NCBI GenBank assembly: GCA_035771175.1
Contig: CM069590.1
Location: 33,618,821-33,682,820, forward strand
Direction: 5' to 3'
DNA: 64,000 nt
From: Paratinospora sagittata
Lineage: Eukaryota > Streptophyta > Magnoliopsida > Ranunculales > Menispermaceae
Shown: one piece after another, positions 54,383 to 64,000 of the stretch
Numbering within the stretch: the first letter of the stretch is position 1
Layout: each line of letters starts with the position of its first letter
Position numbers and translations under genes: made by a program
The notes under the pieces: generated by a model
Told to the model about the DNA's origin: nothing
The model's database searches: none
What the model saw: only the letters and a program-made list of their open reading frames with translations

Positions 54383-56120
54383 TTTTTGGGGAGCTTCCTT
54401 TGTAAGATGGCACTACACTCCTCTGTGAGCTTCACCGTCTTGAACTCTTCAAGCTTGCGCTTCTTTGACATGTCATCCTTCATGAATTTGGCACAATTGG
54501 GCATCTGCTCCAGTGCATCTGCAAAAGGGATATTTACATGAATTTTCTTAAACATTTCCAAAAACTTTGCAAATTGTTCATCAAGTTTTTTCTTTTGAAA
54601 ATGTTGAGGGAAAGGAAGAGGAGGTTTTAAGATAGGAGGGTTATCCGGGAAGGTAATGGAACCAGGTTGGTATGGCCTCTCCTTTGGCTCTTCTTGCTTG
54701 TGCTCCTCTTGATTTGCCTCAGTCTCCGAGTTGCTTGATGATGATGAGGGCATGGTCTTCTCATTCTTGCTTTTCACTTCAATCTTTTCCCACTTCTCAA
54801 GGTGATAGCTTTACACTGCTCCTTGGGGTTAACTTGAGTGTTACTTGGGAAGGAGCCCTGCTACTGTGAACTGATAGCTGAAGCTATTTGACCCATTTGA
54901 ATCTCAATGTTCTTCATTGTTGACTCTAAAGTGTCAATCCTTGAATCAGTCTTCACTTGGTTAGCTTTGGATTCTGCAAGGAATCCACTCAATAAGTCCT
55001 CCAACAATGGTTTCTTCTCTTGACGCATAGGCACTGGTATCCCTGGTGGAGGATTCAACACATTCCTATTATTGGAATAGAAAAAATTCTCATGATTCCT
55101 CACTCCTGGATAGTACTGATTTGGAACTTGAGCATTGACTTTTGTAATTGTATCATCCACTGTTTAGGTAATTGGCCTGTTTTGTAGTTGTGGAGGGTTC
55201 ACTAGATAAATAACCCATACTTGTTGTTGCTTGCTCTACAAATGGCTTCACACCTTGAAGAGATGGAATCTGATATGATAAACTTGACAATTGTGCTGAA
55301 ATAGCTGTCATGTGATCAACCTCAAACATACCTGCATGGGCCACCTTTTGACAACTGATATCTCACTAGGAATCTCATAAGTGTTAGAAGCCATTTCTTC
55401 TATCAAGGTAAATGCATCGTCCACTGTTTTACCCATCAAAGTGCCTCCAGCTGCTGCATCCACCAATGTCCTAGTGGGAACTGTCATACCATTGTAAAAT
55501 ATTTGCAACTGCATCCAATTTTGAAATCCATGTTGTGAACATTTTCTCAACAATTCCTTAAATCTCTCCCAAGTTTCATAAAAAGATTCTGACTCTAGCT
55601 GCTTGAATTGGCCAATGTCTGCACTCATCTGAGCTATTTTTGCTGGTGGGAAGAATTTCTGAAGGAATTTCTGAACTAGCTCCTCCCATCTGTTCACACT
55701 ACCTAGTTGCAACCCTTGCAACCATGCCTTTGCTTTGTCCAGAAGAGAGAATGGGATAATCCTCAAACGAATCACTTCTTCTCCAACACCATTCCACTTT
55801 ACTGTATCGCATTTTTCCAATTATGATTGGAGATGGATCATGGGGTCTTCGACTGGAGAACCACCATATTGATGTTGTTGAACCATGGTAATCAAAGTTG
55901 GCTTCAACTCAAAATTATTGGTTGCTATTGGTGTCCTCACCATCCCCGAATAATTATCTTGAATTATGGGCTTGAAGTAATCCCGCAATTGCATTTGATT
56001 GTTTTCATCGTTGGGCTCCATTGCCTCTTGTTCAACTCTTCTATCTCTTCTTATCTGTCCCAACATCGTCCCTATTTCAAGATTTAATGGTACTAATTTG
56101 GCACTCTGAGAGCGTCTCAT
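54383..56120 (-). pseudogene. gag: ATH4 gag
   Basis: ATG at 56118-56120 (MRRSQSAKLVPLNLEIGTML), close to the primer site. DYFKPIIQDNYSGMVRTPI, one stop at 55821, IIPFSLLDKAKAWLQGLQLG, WEELVQKFLQKFFPPAKIAQ, ESFYETWERFKELLRKCSQH, a frame change near 55330, PGVRNHENFFYSNNRN, LDEQFAKFLEMFKKIHVNIP and FADALEQMPNCAKFMKDDM. A basic, acidic and Q-rich tail separates the halves. No zinc knuckle is visible. Confidence 0.87.
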
Positions 56121-56239
56121 ATACCACTTATCCTGCCAAGCACAAACAAAGAGAAAAACCAGAAATATTTAGAAATATAAGTCTAAATTAAAATTCAAAC
56201 CTATTACTATCGATATTGATAGAAAAGTAAACAAATTCT

Positions 56240-56254
56240 CCGGCAACGGCGCCA
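56240..56254 (-). promoter_or_regulatory. Primer binding site for tRNA-Asp
   Basis: Complement TGGCGCCGTTGCCGG, six bases (AGTTTT) inside the LTR end. It matches the 3' end of plant tRNA-Asp and is typical of Athila/Tat elements. Confidence 0.9.
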
Positions 56255-56260
56255 AAAACT

Positions 56261-58036
56261 TGTTTGTGATCTACTGCAAGTGTACAGTGTCAACGATGTA
56301 GTAATAATCCAATTAGATCGGGTATTGTCCACAAGGAATTGTTACTCTATCAATTACCGTTTCACAGATTTCAAACTTTATTTAGACAATGAAATGGAGA
56401 TATTAAACGGATTAAAATGCTGAAAATTAAATGAATTAAAGCAATTGAAATTAAAGAGAATTCAATAAGGGAATAGATCTAGAGATTTAATTTCACTTAG
56501 TTTGCAAATCAAGATTAATTGGGGTTATTCATCATTAAATTCATCTCGAAGTTTATAAATCAAATCCAATGTTTATCAATCCCCTCTCTCGAGTGCCGGA
56601 TCAAAACCTCAAAGTGGGATTGAATCTCGACCTCTTGATAAAGACCCAATTCCCAATTATGCATTAAATTTTAGGGATTTTTCAATGATCTCACAAGATC
56701 CTATAAACCTCTCGATTCTATAGCAATCTCATGTCATAATTCTCATTTTCCAACTTAAAGAACCCTCTCTCGAGTGTCGCCCCTTAGATCTAAGTTCAAT
56801 TAATTTATGGCCAGTAAATCAAAAGCATTAAACATAGAGAATTGCAATTCAAGATTAATTGGGGTTATTCATCATTAAATTCTTCTTGAAGTTTATAAAT
56901 CAAATCCAATGTTTACAATCCCCTCTCTCGAGTGCCGGATCAAAACCTAAAAGTGGGATTGAATCTCGACCTCTCTATAAAGACCCAATTCCCAATTATG
57001 CATTAAATTTTAGGGATTTTTCAATGATCTCACAAGATCCTATAAACCTCTCAATTCTATAGCAATCTCATGTCATAATTCTCATTTTCCAACTTAAAGA
57101 ACCCTCTCTCGAGTGTCGCCCCTTAGATCTAAGTTCAATCAATTTATGACCAGTAAATCAAAAGCATTAAACATAGCGAATCATGAATAAACTTGAGAAA
57201 TTTCAATAATAATGAATAAAACCCACAATCAATCCATCAAAATCAAACTAAGATCCATTTAATCTCTAGAGAATAGAATTAGTCCATGGACAGGATTACA
57301 AGAGAGAAATTGAAAGACAAAATCATCAAGTTAAAATGTAAATGGAAGAAAAGTGAGAAAACCCCCTTCTTCTTCAAGAATTTCTCTGCAACTTTCCTCT
57401 TCCAACCTCTTCTCTTGCTCTCCTCCTTCAACTACTCTAATCTATTCAAAAATTAGAAGAAATGTAAGATCCCCTCTAATTAACCCTAAAGTGAGCTTAT
57501 ATGCATCATTTGTTCAAAAAGACCAAAAAAGACCAAAAAGATGCCAAAAATAAAATAAATTGCGCATTAGAGCCGTGATGGGCTCCGTCGGCGCCCAAAA
57601 GCTTTATTTTTTCTGCTTCTCTTTCTGCAGCTTTGTGCTTCTTGGACACTTCTTTCTCCACTTTTCCATCACTTCATGAACTCGATTTCCCGAAAATCTT
57701 GGCCTCATTTTTGGCTTCATTTTCACCTCTTTTAAGTTCCTTGTTCTCCTACAAAACACTACAAAACACACAAATAAGATCTACACTAATCAAATCATCA
57801 ACAACTATATGCAAGTATGTATGTATTAACATGTATCATGCAAGTATGTATGTATTAACATCTATTGACCATGGTTTATTCATGAAGAAAAAGATCTAAA
57901 AACCTAAGTTAACACCTAAAGGAGCCTAAAACCTCTAAGTATGCATTCCATGCACTAATACCTAAAAGCTAAGCAAATTCATCTAAAAATCTATCAAAAG
58001 TGACATGCAAAACACTAACCAAAAATCAACATATCA
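56261..58036 (-). repeat. Athila-like LTR shared by ATH4 and ATH5
   Basis: TGTTTGTGATC (56261) to CATATCA (58036), 1776 bp. On its left is the ATH4 primer site, so it is the 5' LTR of ATH4. On its right, on the same strand, lies the end of ATH5 (TTGTTGGGAGGC directly before TGATATGTTG), so it is also where the ATH5 3' LTR should be. It holds a tandem duplication (56510-57180) and a CG-rich block near 57567-57596. No gene is inside. Confidence 0.85.
56510..57180. repeat. 340-bp tandem duplication inside the LTR
   Basis: CAAGATTAATTGGGGTTATT begins at 56510 and again at 56850; AACATAGAGAA at 56831 and AACATAGCGAA at 57170. The two units differ at only a few positions, so the duplication is recent relative to the decay of the coding regions. 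Confidence 0.92.
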
Positions 58037-58591
58037 GCCTCCCAACAAGTACTCGGTTTAAAGTCATCAGCCCGAGTTTCCCTTTTCCTTAAGGTGGATC
58101 ATCAAAAGGAACGCCCTTGACAATCCTTTCTGCTTGAGTAGCATCCAATAAATCTGCATATCCACGAGAGTCGAGCTTTCCCATTACGAAAGTATTAACA
58201 ATGGAATCCTCAAGATGGTCAAAAGTAACATTATCCAAGAATGTATTTTCAATAGGAGCATTAACGACATCAACTCTAAGGCATTCATCTTATTATTTAG
58301 GAAACTTCATCGCCTTGAAGATATTGAATATGACCTCTGGATCTTGAACTCTCATAGTTAATTCTCCTTTATGCGCGTCAATCAATGTCCTCACCGTAGC
58401 TAAGAATGGCCTACCAAGTATGATTGGAATTTCTTGATCTTCATCCATATCTAAAACAATGAAATCTGCCGAGAAGATGAATTTATCAACTTTCACCAGA
58501 ACGTCCTCAACAATTCCCCTTGGATAGCTAAAAGACCTATCGACAAGTTGCAGAGTGACAATTGTAGACTTTGCCTCCCCCAAACCAACTT
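58037..58591 (-). pseudogene. pol: ATH5 protease region and 3' end
   Basis: Minus strand from 58583: TIVTLQLVDRSFSYPRGIVE, DVLVKVDKFIFSADFIVLDM, EIPIILGRPFLATVRTLIDA, MRVQDPEVIFNIFKAMKFPK and a stop at 58293. Past it, RVDVVNAPIENTF, LDSRGYADLLDATQAER and VPFDDPP follow with few breaks, then LNRVLVG, whose bases are the TTGTTGGGAGGC box, and the LTR begins. RT, RNase H and integrase are absent between protease and LTR. Confidence 0.8.
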
Positions 58592-59079
58592 CTAATATAT
58601 AGACAAAGGCATCAAGTTGATACTAGCATCCAAATCACATAAAGCTCTACAGAAATATTGGCTCCCAATAGTGCATGTAATACTAAAATTTCTTGGATCC
58701 TTGAGCGTTGGTGGTAACTTCTTCTGGAGAATAGCACTGCACTCCTCTGTCAAAGAACCTGTCTCAAATTCCCCCAACCTTCGCTTGTAAGATAAAATCT
58801 TTTTCATGAACTTAACATAGCTCAACATTTGCTCCAATGCATCAGCAAAGGGAATATTTATGTGGAGCTTCTTGAATACCTCAAGGAATTTGGAGAACTG
58901 CTTGTCCAACTTTTGCTTTTGTAAACACTGAGGAAAGGGTGGTAGCAGCTTGTAAGGCATAACACTCTTTTGAATGTCCTGTTGCTTCTCTTCCTGCTTT
59001 TGCTTCTCATCTACTGACTTCTCTAAAGTAGGTTCAACTGAATCATTAGGCTTCTGAATCACCTCAGGCAACTCCTTAC
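58592..59079 (-). pseudogene. gag: ATH5 gag C-terminal half and start of protease
   Basis: Minus-strand open stretch from 59071: a KQKQEEKQQD tail, LPPFPQCLQKQKLDKQFSKF, LEVFKKLHINIPFADALEQM, SYKRRLGEFETGSLTEECSA, ILQKKLPPTLKDPRNFSITC, CDLDASINLMPLSIY, ending at 58592 in a one-base frame change. The same D-L-D-A-S change as in ATH1 is seen. Confidence 0.83.
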
Positions 59080-59590
59080 CGCTCCTTAAAGTAATTGTTT
59101 TGCATTACCCATTATTATCCCTCTCAGGATTGATCTCAGTGTTACTTGGAAAAGTGCTTTGAGGTCGGTTATTGAGATTGTTGGCCAATTGACCAACCTG
59201 CATTTCTAGATTTTGAATAGAAGTTGTTTGGCTCTGAAGTGTTAACAACCAATTGTTGCACTATCTCTTCCAATGGTGACTTATTCTCTTGGAATTGGGC
59301 CTGAGGAGGTATTTCGAGTGGGAACATAGGTCTCATTGCTGGAGGATTCCCTTGATGTTGACCCCATGATAGGTTAGGATGATTTTTCCACCCCGGATTA
59401 TAGTAGCTCTGATGATTTTGCTGCCCATTATAATTTCCCACATACTGCACTAATTCAACATTTAGAGAACACTGATCACTAGGATGGTTACTTCCACACA
59501 GATCACAAGTCACATAAGGGCTTTGAATAGAATGAACACCCAGAATGTCAAATTTCTTAGATAGCGCTGCCACCTGTGCAAATAATGCAG
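59080..59590 (-). pseudogene. gag: ATH5 gag with CCHC zinc knuckle, cut by an insertion
   Basis: Minus-strand reading from 59590: TALFAQVAALSKKFDILGVH, then CDLCGSNHPSDQC, a C-x2-C-x4-H-x4-C knuckle for RNA binding, LVQYVGNYNGQQNHQSYYNP, GWKNHPNLSWGQHQGNP and FQENKSPLEEIVQQLVVN. The N-terminal half lies beyond the inserted family C element and outside the window. Confidence 0.85.
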
Positions 59591-60792
59591 TGTCTAACAC
59601 CCACCACTTTTTTCAACTGTAAAAATTAATTTAAGCGCTTGAAAACTCTACAGATGTAATTCCAAAAAGTAAGAAAAGCCCCACTCAAAAAGAAAAAAAT
59701 ATAAACCCCATTAGTGGGATGGTCCCAAGGAAAGGATCGTCCCCATGGGAGGCTGGCCCCTTGGGGCTACCCTATAAATAGGGGTGGCCCCCCCTCAGTT
59801 TCCCTCGCCGCCCCTTGCTCTCATTTTTCTCCTTCGACCTATTTGTGCTCTCCTACGTCCCTACACACATCAAGAAGTTAGAATAAAGCGTTGTGCCACT
59901 GAAAGTGTGTTACGGTGGGGAATGAAGGCTAGGTTTGCATCTCTTACTTGTCTAATGATAATTTACATAATGTCATGCATCATAAATGTTACCGTGCTTT
60001 AATTCATGCATGAGGCTATCTATTATAAATGTTAAATTCATAACCATGGGTACTATGTCGTTTTGCTGGACCATGGGGATCATCATTATGATATATTATT
60101 GGGTGTTATGCTGTTACGCTGGACCCGAAGGTGACACTATCACTGGTTAGTACTGAAACTCATGAGACCTCTCAGTTGCTGGTTATTGTATCGATGCCTC
60201 GGATCACATGTTACGAGTGAATGATGCTTGGCCTGCGATGCCGTGTGACCACGTTCCATTCATATCACTGCTTGCTGTTGTGGCATAAATGTCTGATGAT
60301 TGTTGTTCTGTATTTATTATTATGCATGTAAGACTTGTTTACCCTGCTTGATCTCACCGAGTTATTGAGGATCTTTCCAGGGAATTAAGATGGGTTAGGA
60401 TGGATTTATTCCAGGAGTTATGGCCAAACTCGGTCTATGTAGAGACTTTTGTGTATGTACTCTCCCCATGTCCTGTCAGATCGATTTAACTATGGTGGCG
60501 ATGGTTCCATACATCTAGACGCCTCTTTTTGACTACTCCTCTTTTGTTATTTTGGTATTTTTGTAGGGGTTTCGCCCTTGTTACCTTTTTTGTTGTCTTT
60601 TTGCTATAAAGAATGTAATAATTAACAAACTCTATATTTTCAATATAATAGTATTTTCCTTACTAGTTTGTATTGTATTATTGATGATGTGAGTCACTAT
60701 GCTTCTGCATGTGCGATTTTGATCGAGTGGATTGAGCACTCGACATCCTAACTGTTGCATCTCGCACTGGGTCAACGAGGCGGGGTGTGACA
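59591..60792 (+). repeat. 5' LTR of family C element
   Basis: 1202 bp, TGTCTAACACCCACC to GGGTGTGACA. Left flank TGCAG (59586-59590) should be the target duplication; the right end is outside the window. It is inserted in the ATH5 gag. It is the same family as the minus-strand remnant at 27610-28500. The plus-strand open stretch 59784-60002 and those on the minus strand are not recognised as genes. Confidence 0.9.
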
Positions 60793-60799
60793 ATTGTTT

Positions 60800-60812
60800 T
60801 GGTATCAAAGCC
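60800..60812 (+). promoter_or_regulatory. Primer binding site, tRNA-iMet type
   Basis: TGGTATCAAAGCC, one mismatch to the initiator tRNA complement, seven bases after the LTR end. The ~280 bases up to ORF1 hold an A-run at 61069-61084 and no gene. Confidence 0.85.
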
Positions 60813-61088
60813 TGGTTTTGGACACTGCCCACTCTTATTTTTAAATAAGACCGGGTGCCGGCCAGGTGGGGCCAAGCTGGCCCCTCTAAGGGTTGGCCTC
60901 CTTGTTGCTTTTTAGCAACCCCACCCCCACCTCCCCATAATTTTCTATAAATAGAGAGGGAGGAGGGGAGTTCTTTCACTCACCCTCTTCACCTCTCTTG
61001 TCTTTCTTCTTTCTTAGCTATATACCTCTTTTTTGTAACGTACCTTCTAATCCTCTCCAAATTTCATCTTAAAAAAAAAAAAAACTTG

Positions 61089-62459
61089 ATGGAGCAAAGA
61101 CCAAAAAAGTTTAAGAAGAATGTTGAGGGTGAAAGTTCTCAACCTTCTTGATTCAGATCTTTCCCTTCAATTCCAGTTCAGACGGGAAGACTGGTAATTT
61201 TACCAGATGAATACTACCCTATGCTCCATGACAAACTTTCAACCTTAGGTTGGACACCAGTCATCAATCTTGAAAGGTGCATTTTTCGGTCTTTTGTTGC
61301 CTCATTTTATGAAAATTTAACCGTTAAAAACCAAGATCCTTTCACCATCACTACAAAGGAGCATGGTGTTGATATAACCCTCAAGTCTGAAATATTGTCA
61401 GAAATTTTAGAAACCCTTGAGAGAGGACCACTCTGTGATATTTACACGTCCAGAGGAAGGTTAACTGCGGTCCCAAACTCTCAACATATGTTTAGGTGTC
61501 TTACTTCTTAGCCTGATTTCATGGTCTCTAAGATTTTTACCAAAGAAATTAAAGAGCAATATAATCCTCTTATTCAAGTGATCAGGTCAAATATTTTGCC
61601 CCAATCTAGTAAAAATTCTACTTCTACTCACCCTTAATGTTTTTTGGCATACTGTTGGATAAAGGAAATTCATGTGAATCTTCCTATTATCATCTTGCGT
61701 CACATGGCACATTGCACTCGGGAACAAACTTGTCTTCCATACGAAGCACTATTAAACAAAGTGTTCCGTCGTTTCAGACTTTTTCCTCGTCCAACTGAGA
61801 TAACATATCCCTTGTACGGTGACATCACCGAAACTGTGTTGAACTCAAGTGGACCCAAAGGAAGTCGTGCGGTTAAAAGACGAGAAAATGTGGCGACTGA
61901 GTGGGAAGGTTTTCTGAAATAAAAGAAGACACTTCTCCAGAAGATCTTGAGGATTTTAACCTTGATTTTTCTGATATTTTAGAAGATGAGGCAGACCCTC
62001 CTACGGAAGAATACGTTTCTCCATCCACAACACAAGAACACAATAATGTCACCCAACAACAACTTGTGGAGCAAATGCGAGAAATGATGCTAGCAATCGA
62101 TGAGCGAATGATGAAAAGCATGAGAGACCAGTTTGAAGAACAAAATCACAGCAGCGAAGAACAAAATCGTAACCTCAGAGAACATAAAGAGGCTATCAAC
62201 TCACTACTCAAGTGGCGCGAGGAATGCTATGTCACAGTACCAAGGATCTCTCATCCAGTTTTAGGTGAGAGAATTTGGACAATCATCCCAACAAGCACAA
62301 GATTCATCAGCGAATCTAAATCTCAACCTTGGGGCCTCTCAGTTTCCTAACCTAGCTTTTGTTGGGCAAGTTATGGAAACTCCTAGATACTCTCTCAGCA
62401 TGGAACTGTCAGTATCTCAATTCTCTTCCGAAAATTTTGATTTCATACTTCCTCAATAG
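61089..62459 (+). pseudogene. Family C ORF1 upstream of gag (plant-transposon-protein-like)
   Basis: ATG 61089 (MEQRPKKFKKNVEGESSQPS), stops at 61149, 61509 and 61635 in one frame to 61922, then a frameshift to the frame open from 61901, and a second shift near 62255 to 62265-62459. Visible: NLERCIFRSFVASFYENLTV, GVDITLKSEILSEILETLE, IIILRHMAHCTREQTCLPYE, then an acidic stretch, QMREMMLAIDERMMKSM, and SLLKWREECY. The order (an FY.NL block, a hydrophobic domain, then an acidic and coiled tail) recalls ATH2 ORF2 and the putative plant transposon protein domain. Its role is unknown. It sits where gag is normally first. Confidence 0.75.
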
Positions 62460-63515
62460 TTTACTCACGATGAATCTGAAGTTTTTAAATTTTGTAATTA
62501 GTTGTTAGGAAAATCTTGCAGTAGGTTCAGGTAGCTTCGTAGTAAGTCAAAGTATTTTGAAGGTAATTTAGACATCCTTGTAGCGATTGGAATAGTTTGT
62601 AAAATTTTGTATTAAAAAAAGAAAAAAAACTTCATGTCGAATTTTCAGCTCATGATATACTAAACGTTATGTGATGTTGTGTGTTAGACTATTTGTGGTA
62701 GGCCTACTCGTCGAGTGAATTTCTTCACTATTAATGGGTTTGACATGGTATGGGACACAACAAACTCACTCAAATACTGCCAAGAAATGCGATATGAGGT
62801 AACCTACGGACCTGCTGTGTAGCAGTTCATGGTAGAAGGTTGACTTACCATTAGTATCGTCAAGTTCACATGGTATGGGACATGAGAACTCGAAGGATAA
62901 TAATTGTAGACGGCTTTCCACATAAATTTACAAAAGGCCACGCACACATCCCCTTGATTTGACCATGTCCCTTGTCACCAAATTCATGCGGAATGGGACG
63001 TATGAATTTAGACGATAATAGGAATCGTCAGGTCTTGGTGATAGGTGAGCATAGTATAAACAAGTGCGAAGGATTTGCGACATGTAGATGTAGGTGACAA
63101 CATGAGGAAAAGGTCGTGAAATTGTCTGTGGCATGAACTGATATTCAACAACATAGTTATTCTCACAAATACACAAGAAATTTTTAAAGTGTTTTAAAAA
63201 TACAAGTACTACGATAATCGTCTTTGAAAGCATTAAAATCACACTTTTGATTTTGTTTTTAGACCAACCTAAAGGTACAATGCCACGGTGCTCTAAGGCT
63301 CCTCATTTTCCCTATTACCTAGCCTAGAAAACTATGAGGTTAAAGCCTATGACATGTCACTGAAGAACCATGTCTGTGCACTGTATCACGAATCAATCTT
63401 CTTGTCTTCCTCATAACTCATATTGCACATTCTGTGCTAATATGAAGCCAATCTGCAGACAATGTAGGTACAAACAAGAAGTCAGCACTCCCCTAGCTCC
63501 TCTCAACAAGCGTTT
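62460..63515 (+). other. Family C leader between ORF1 and gag (copy 2)
   Basis: No credible ORF except fragments; 63370-63624 is open but in a different frame from gag, and its counterpart at 37516-37172 is also open (HCITNQSSCLP and CRQCRYKQEV versus HCIMNQSSCLP and CRQCRYKQEV). The rest is colinear with 37344-38345. It holds the hairpin group at 62738-63029. Confidence 0.7.
62738..63029 (+). other. Hairpin group in family C leader (copy 2)
   Basis: H1 62738-62765, H2 62861-62892, H3 62980-63009 and H4 63011-63029. The same loops as in the minus-strand copy: GTATGGGA, GTATGGGA, GAATGGGA. The stems differ by a few bases from copy 1: H3's inner stem has TGCG/CGTA where copy 1 has TGTG/CGTA, changing a T-G pair to C-G. 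H2's outer stem carries one mismatch (GAACTCG). H4 is identical in stem and loop. Confidence 0.8.
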
Positions 63516-64000
63516 ATGTTTATGGAGCCGCAAGAGGACACTGGATCTAAACCTACTTCCTCTATCTCTGAACAAGCGACGGACGGCAACACTAATGCCC
63601 CAACAACCGATTAAACTATTGTAGCTCCTTTCAATGGAGTAGTCGTACCATTTAGCATGGAACAATTTTTTCAAGGCTTTACTGAATACATGAAGGCGTC
63701 AATGAGAGGTTCAGTCCAGAGCATTGCTGATCATCAAACTGCGGTCCCTCAGCCGCACTTGGAACCGACTAAGCAGAAGATGGATCAGATGACCAATCAA
63801 ATTACAAAGTACAAACGACTACAGCCCATCACTTTTGATGGAAAACCTGACTCGAACGAAACCTACAAGTGGCTAGAAGAAACTCGAAAGCCGCTCGAGG
63901 CAATGAGAGCGTCTGAAAAAAAAATCCCCCTTGCTGTTTACCAGTTAGGTGGACAAGCCAACTCCCGGTGGAAAACAATTAAGGAAGACCCTCAAGTAAA
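63516..64000 (+). pseudogene. gag: Gag of family C element, N-terminal half
   Basis: ATG 63516 (MFMEPQEDTGSKPTSS). One TAA at 63612-63614, where the minus-strand copy has a K, then open to the window end: MEQFFQGFTEYMKASMRGSV, ADHQTAVPQPHLEPTKQKMD, ITFDGKPDSNETYKWLEE, KIPLAVYQLGGQANSRWK. The block FDG.PDSNETYKWLEE is the retrotransposon gag domain of chromovirus-like elements. Pol is expected beyond 64000. Confidence 0.87.

Noticed and set aside
59784..60002. 72-codon frame in the family C LTR
   Set aside because: It is inside the LTR and is not kept in the related remnant at 27610-28500.
60632..60979. 115-codon minus-strand frame
   Set aside because: It spans the LTR end and the primer site, which leaves no room for a gene; composition only.
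1..64000. Host protein genes, tRNA or rRNA genes
   Set aside because: No open frame outside transposon domains has recognisable host domains, and no tRNA or rRNA sequence was noticed; a tRNAscan-SE and protein search would settle this.

Overview
This window looks like repeat-rich intergenic DNA of a flowering plant, probably a eudicot (inferred only from the repeat families). No host gene, tRNA, rRNA or CRISPR could be supported. Almost every base belongs to LTR retrotransposons, nested in and broken by one another: Athila-like Ty3/Gypsy (tRNA-Asp primed), Tekay/Del-type chromovirus-like Ty3/Gypsy (tRNA-iMet primed) and Sirevirus-like Ty1/Copia. All coding regions carry stops, frameshifts or deletions, so they are annotated as pseudogenes.

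Layout. 1-852: end of a Tekay-like LTR. 853-9229: Athila-like element ATH1 (+), with gag, protease, RT, RNase H, integrase, 3' UTR and a truncated 3' LTR. 9230-27609: the 3' half of a second Athila-like element, ATH2 (-), carrying a post-pol ORF2. ORF2 is split by a Copia solo LTR (24346-26369, TSD ATAAA) and a Tekay solo LTR (10935-24153, TSD GAATA). That solo LTR is itself split by a complete Tekay-like element (12308-22598, TSD CCTTT). 27610-31882: an LTR remnant (-), an integrase fragment and its 3' LTR (+).

31883-38854: a chromovirus-like element (-) whose RT is split by a foldback transposon (34020-34894, 9-bp TSD). 38855-51224: a Sirevirus-like element (-) without recognisable gag or pol (LARD-like). 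It holds an Athila-type solo LTR (39451-46276, TSD ATAGT), which in turn holds a gag-less Tekay-like element (39595-44960, TSD GATTG). 51225-59590: two Athila-like units (-), ATH4 and ATH5, that appear to share one LTR. 59591-64000: the 5' half of an element (+) of the same family as 31883-38854, inserted in the ATH5 gag and running off the window.

The most interesting system is the family seen at 32061-38854 (-) and 59591-64000 (+). It places an extra ORF, resembling the plant-transposon-protein domain, upstream of gag. Between that ORF and gag lie three hairpins of the same shape with different stems but almost the same eight-base loop, G(T/A)ATGGGA, plus a fourth hairpin. Both copies in the window keep this layout. 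Other notable points are the foldback element, the palindrome arrays in the Copia-type LTRs, short LTRs derived from long ones by internal deletion, and ORF2 frames that can be followed across two solo-LTR insertions.
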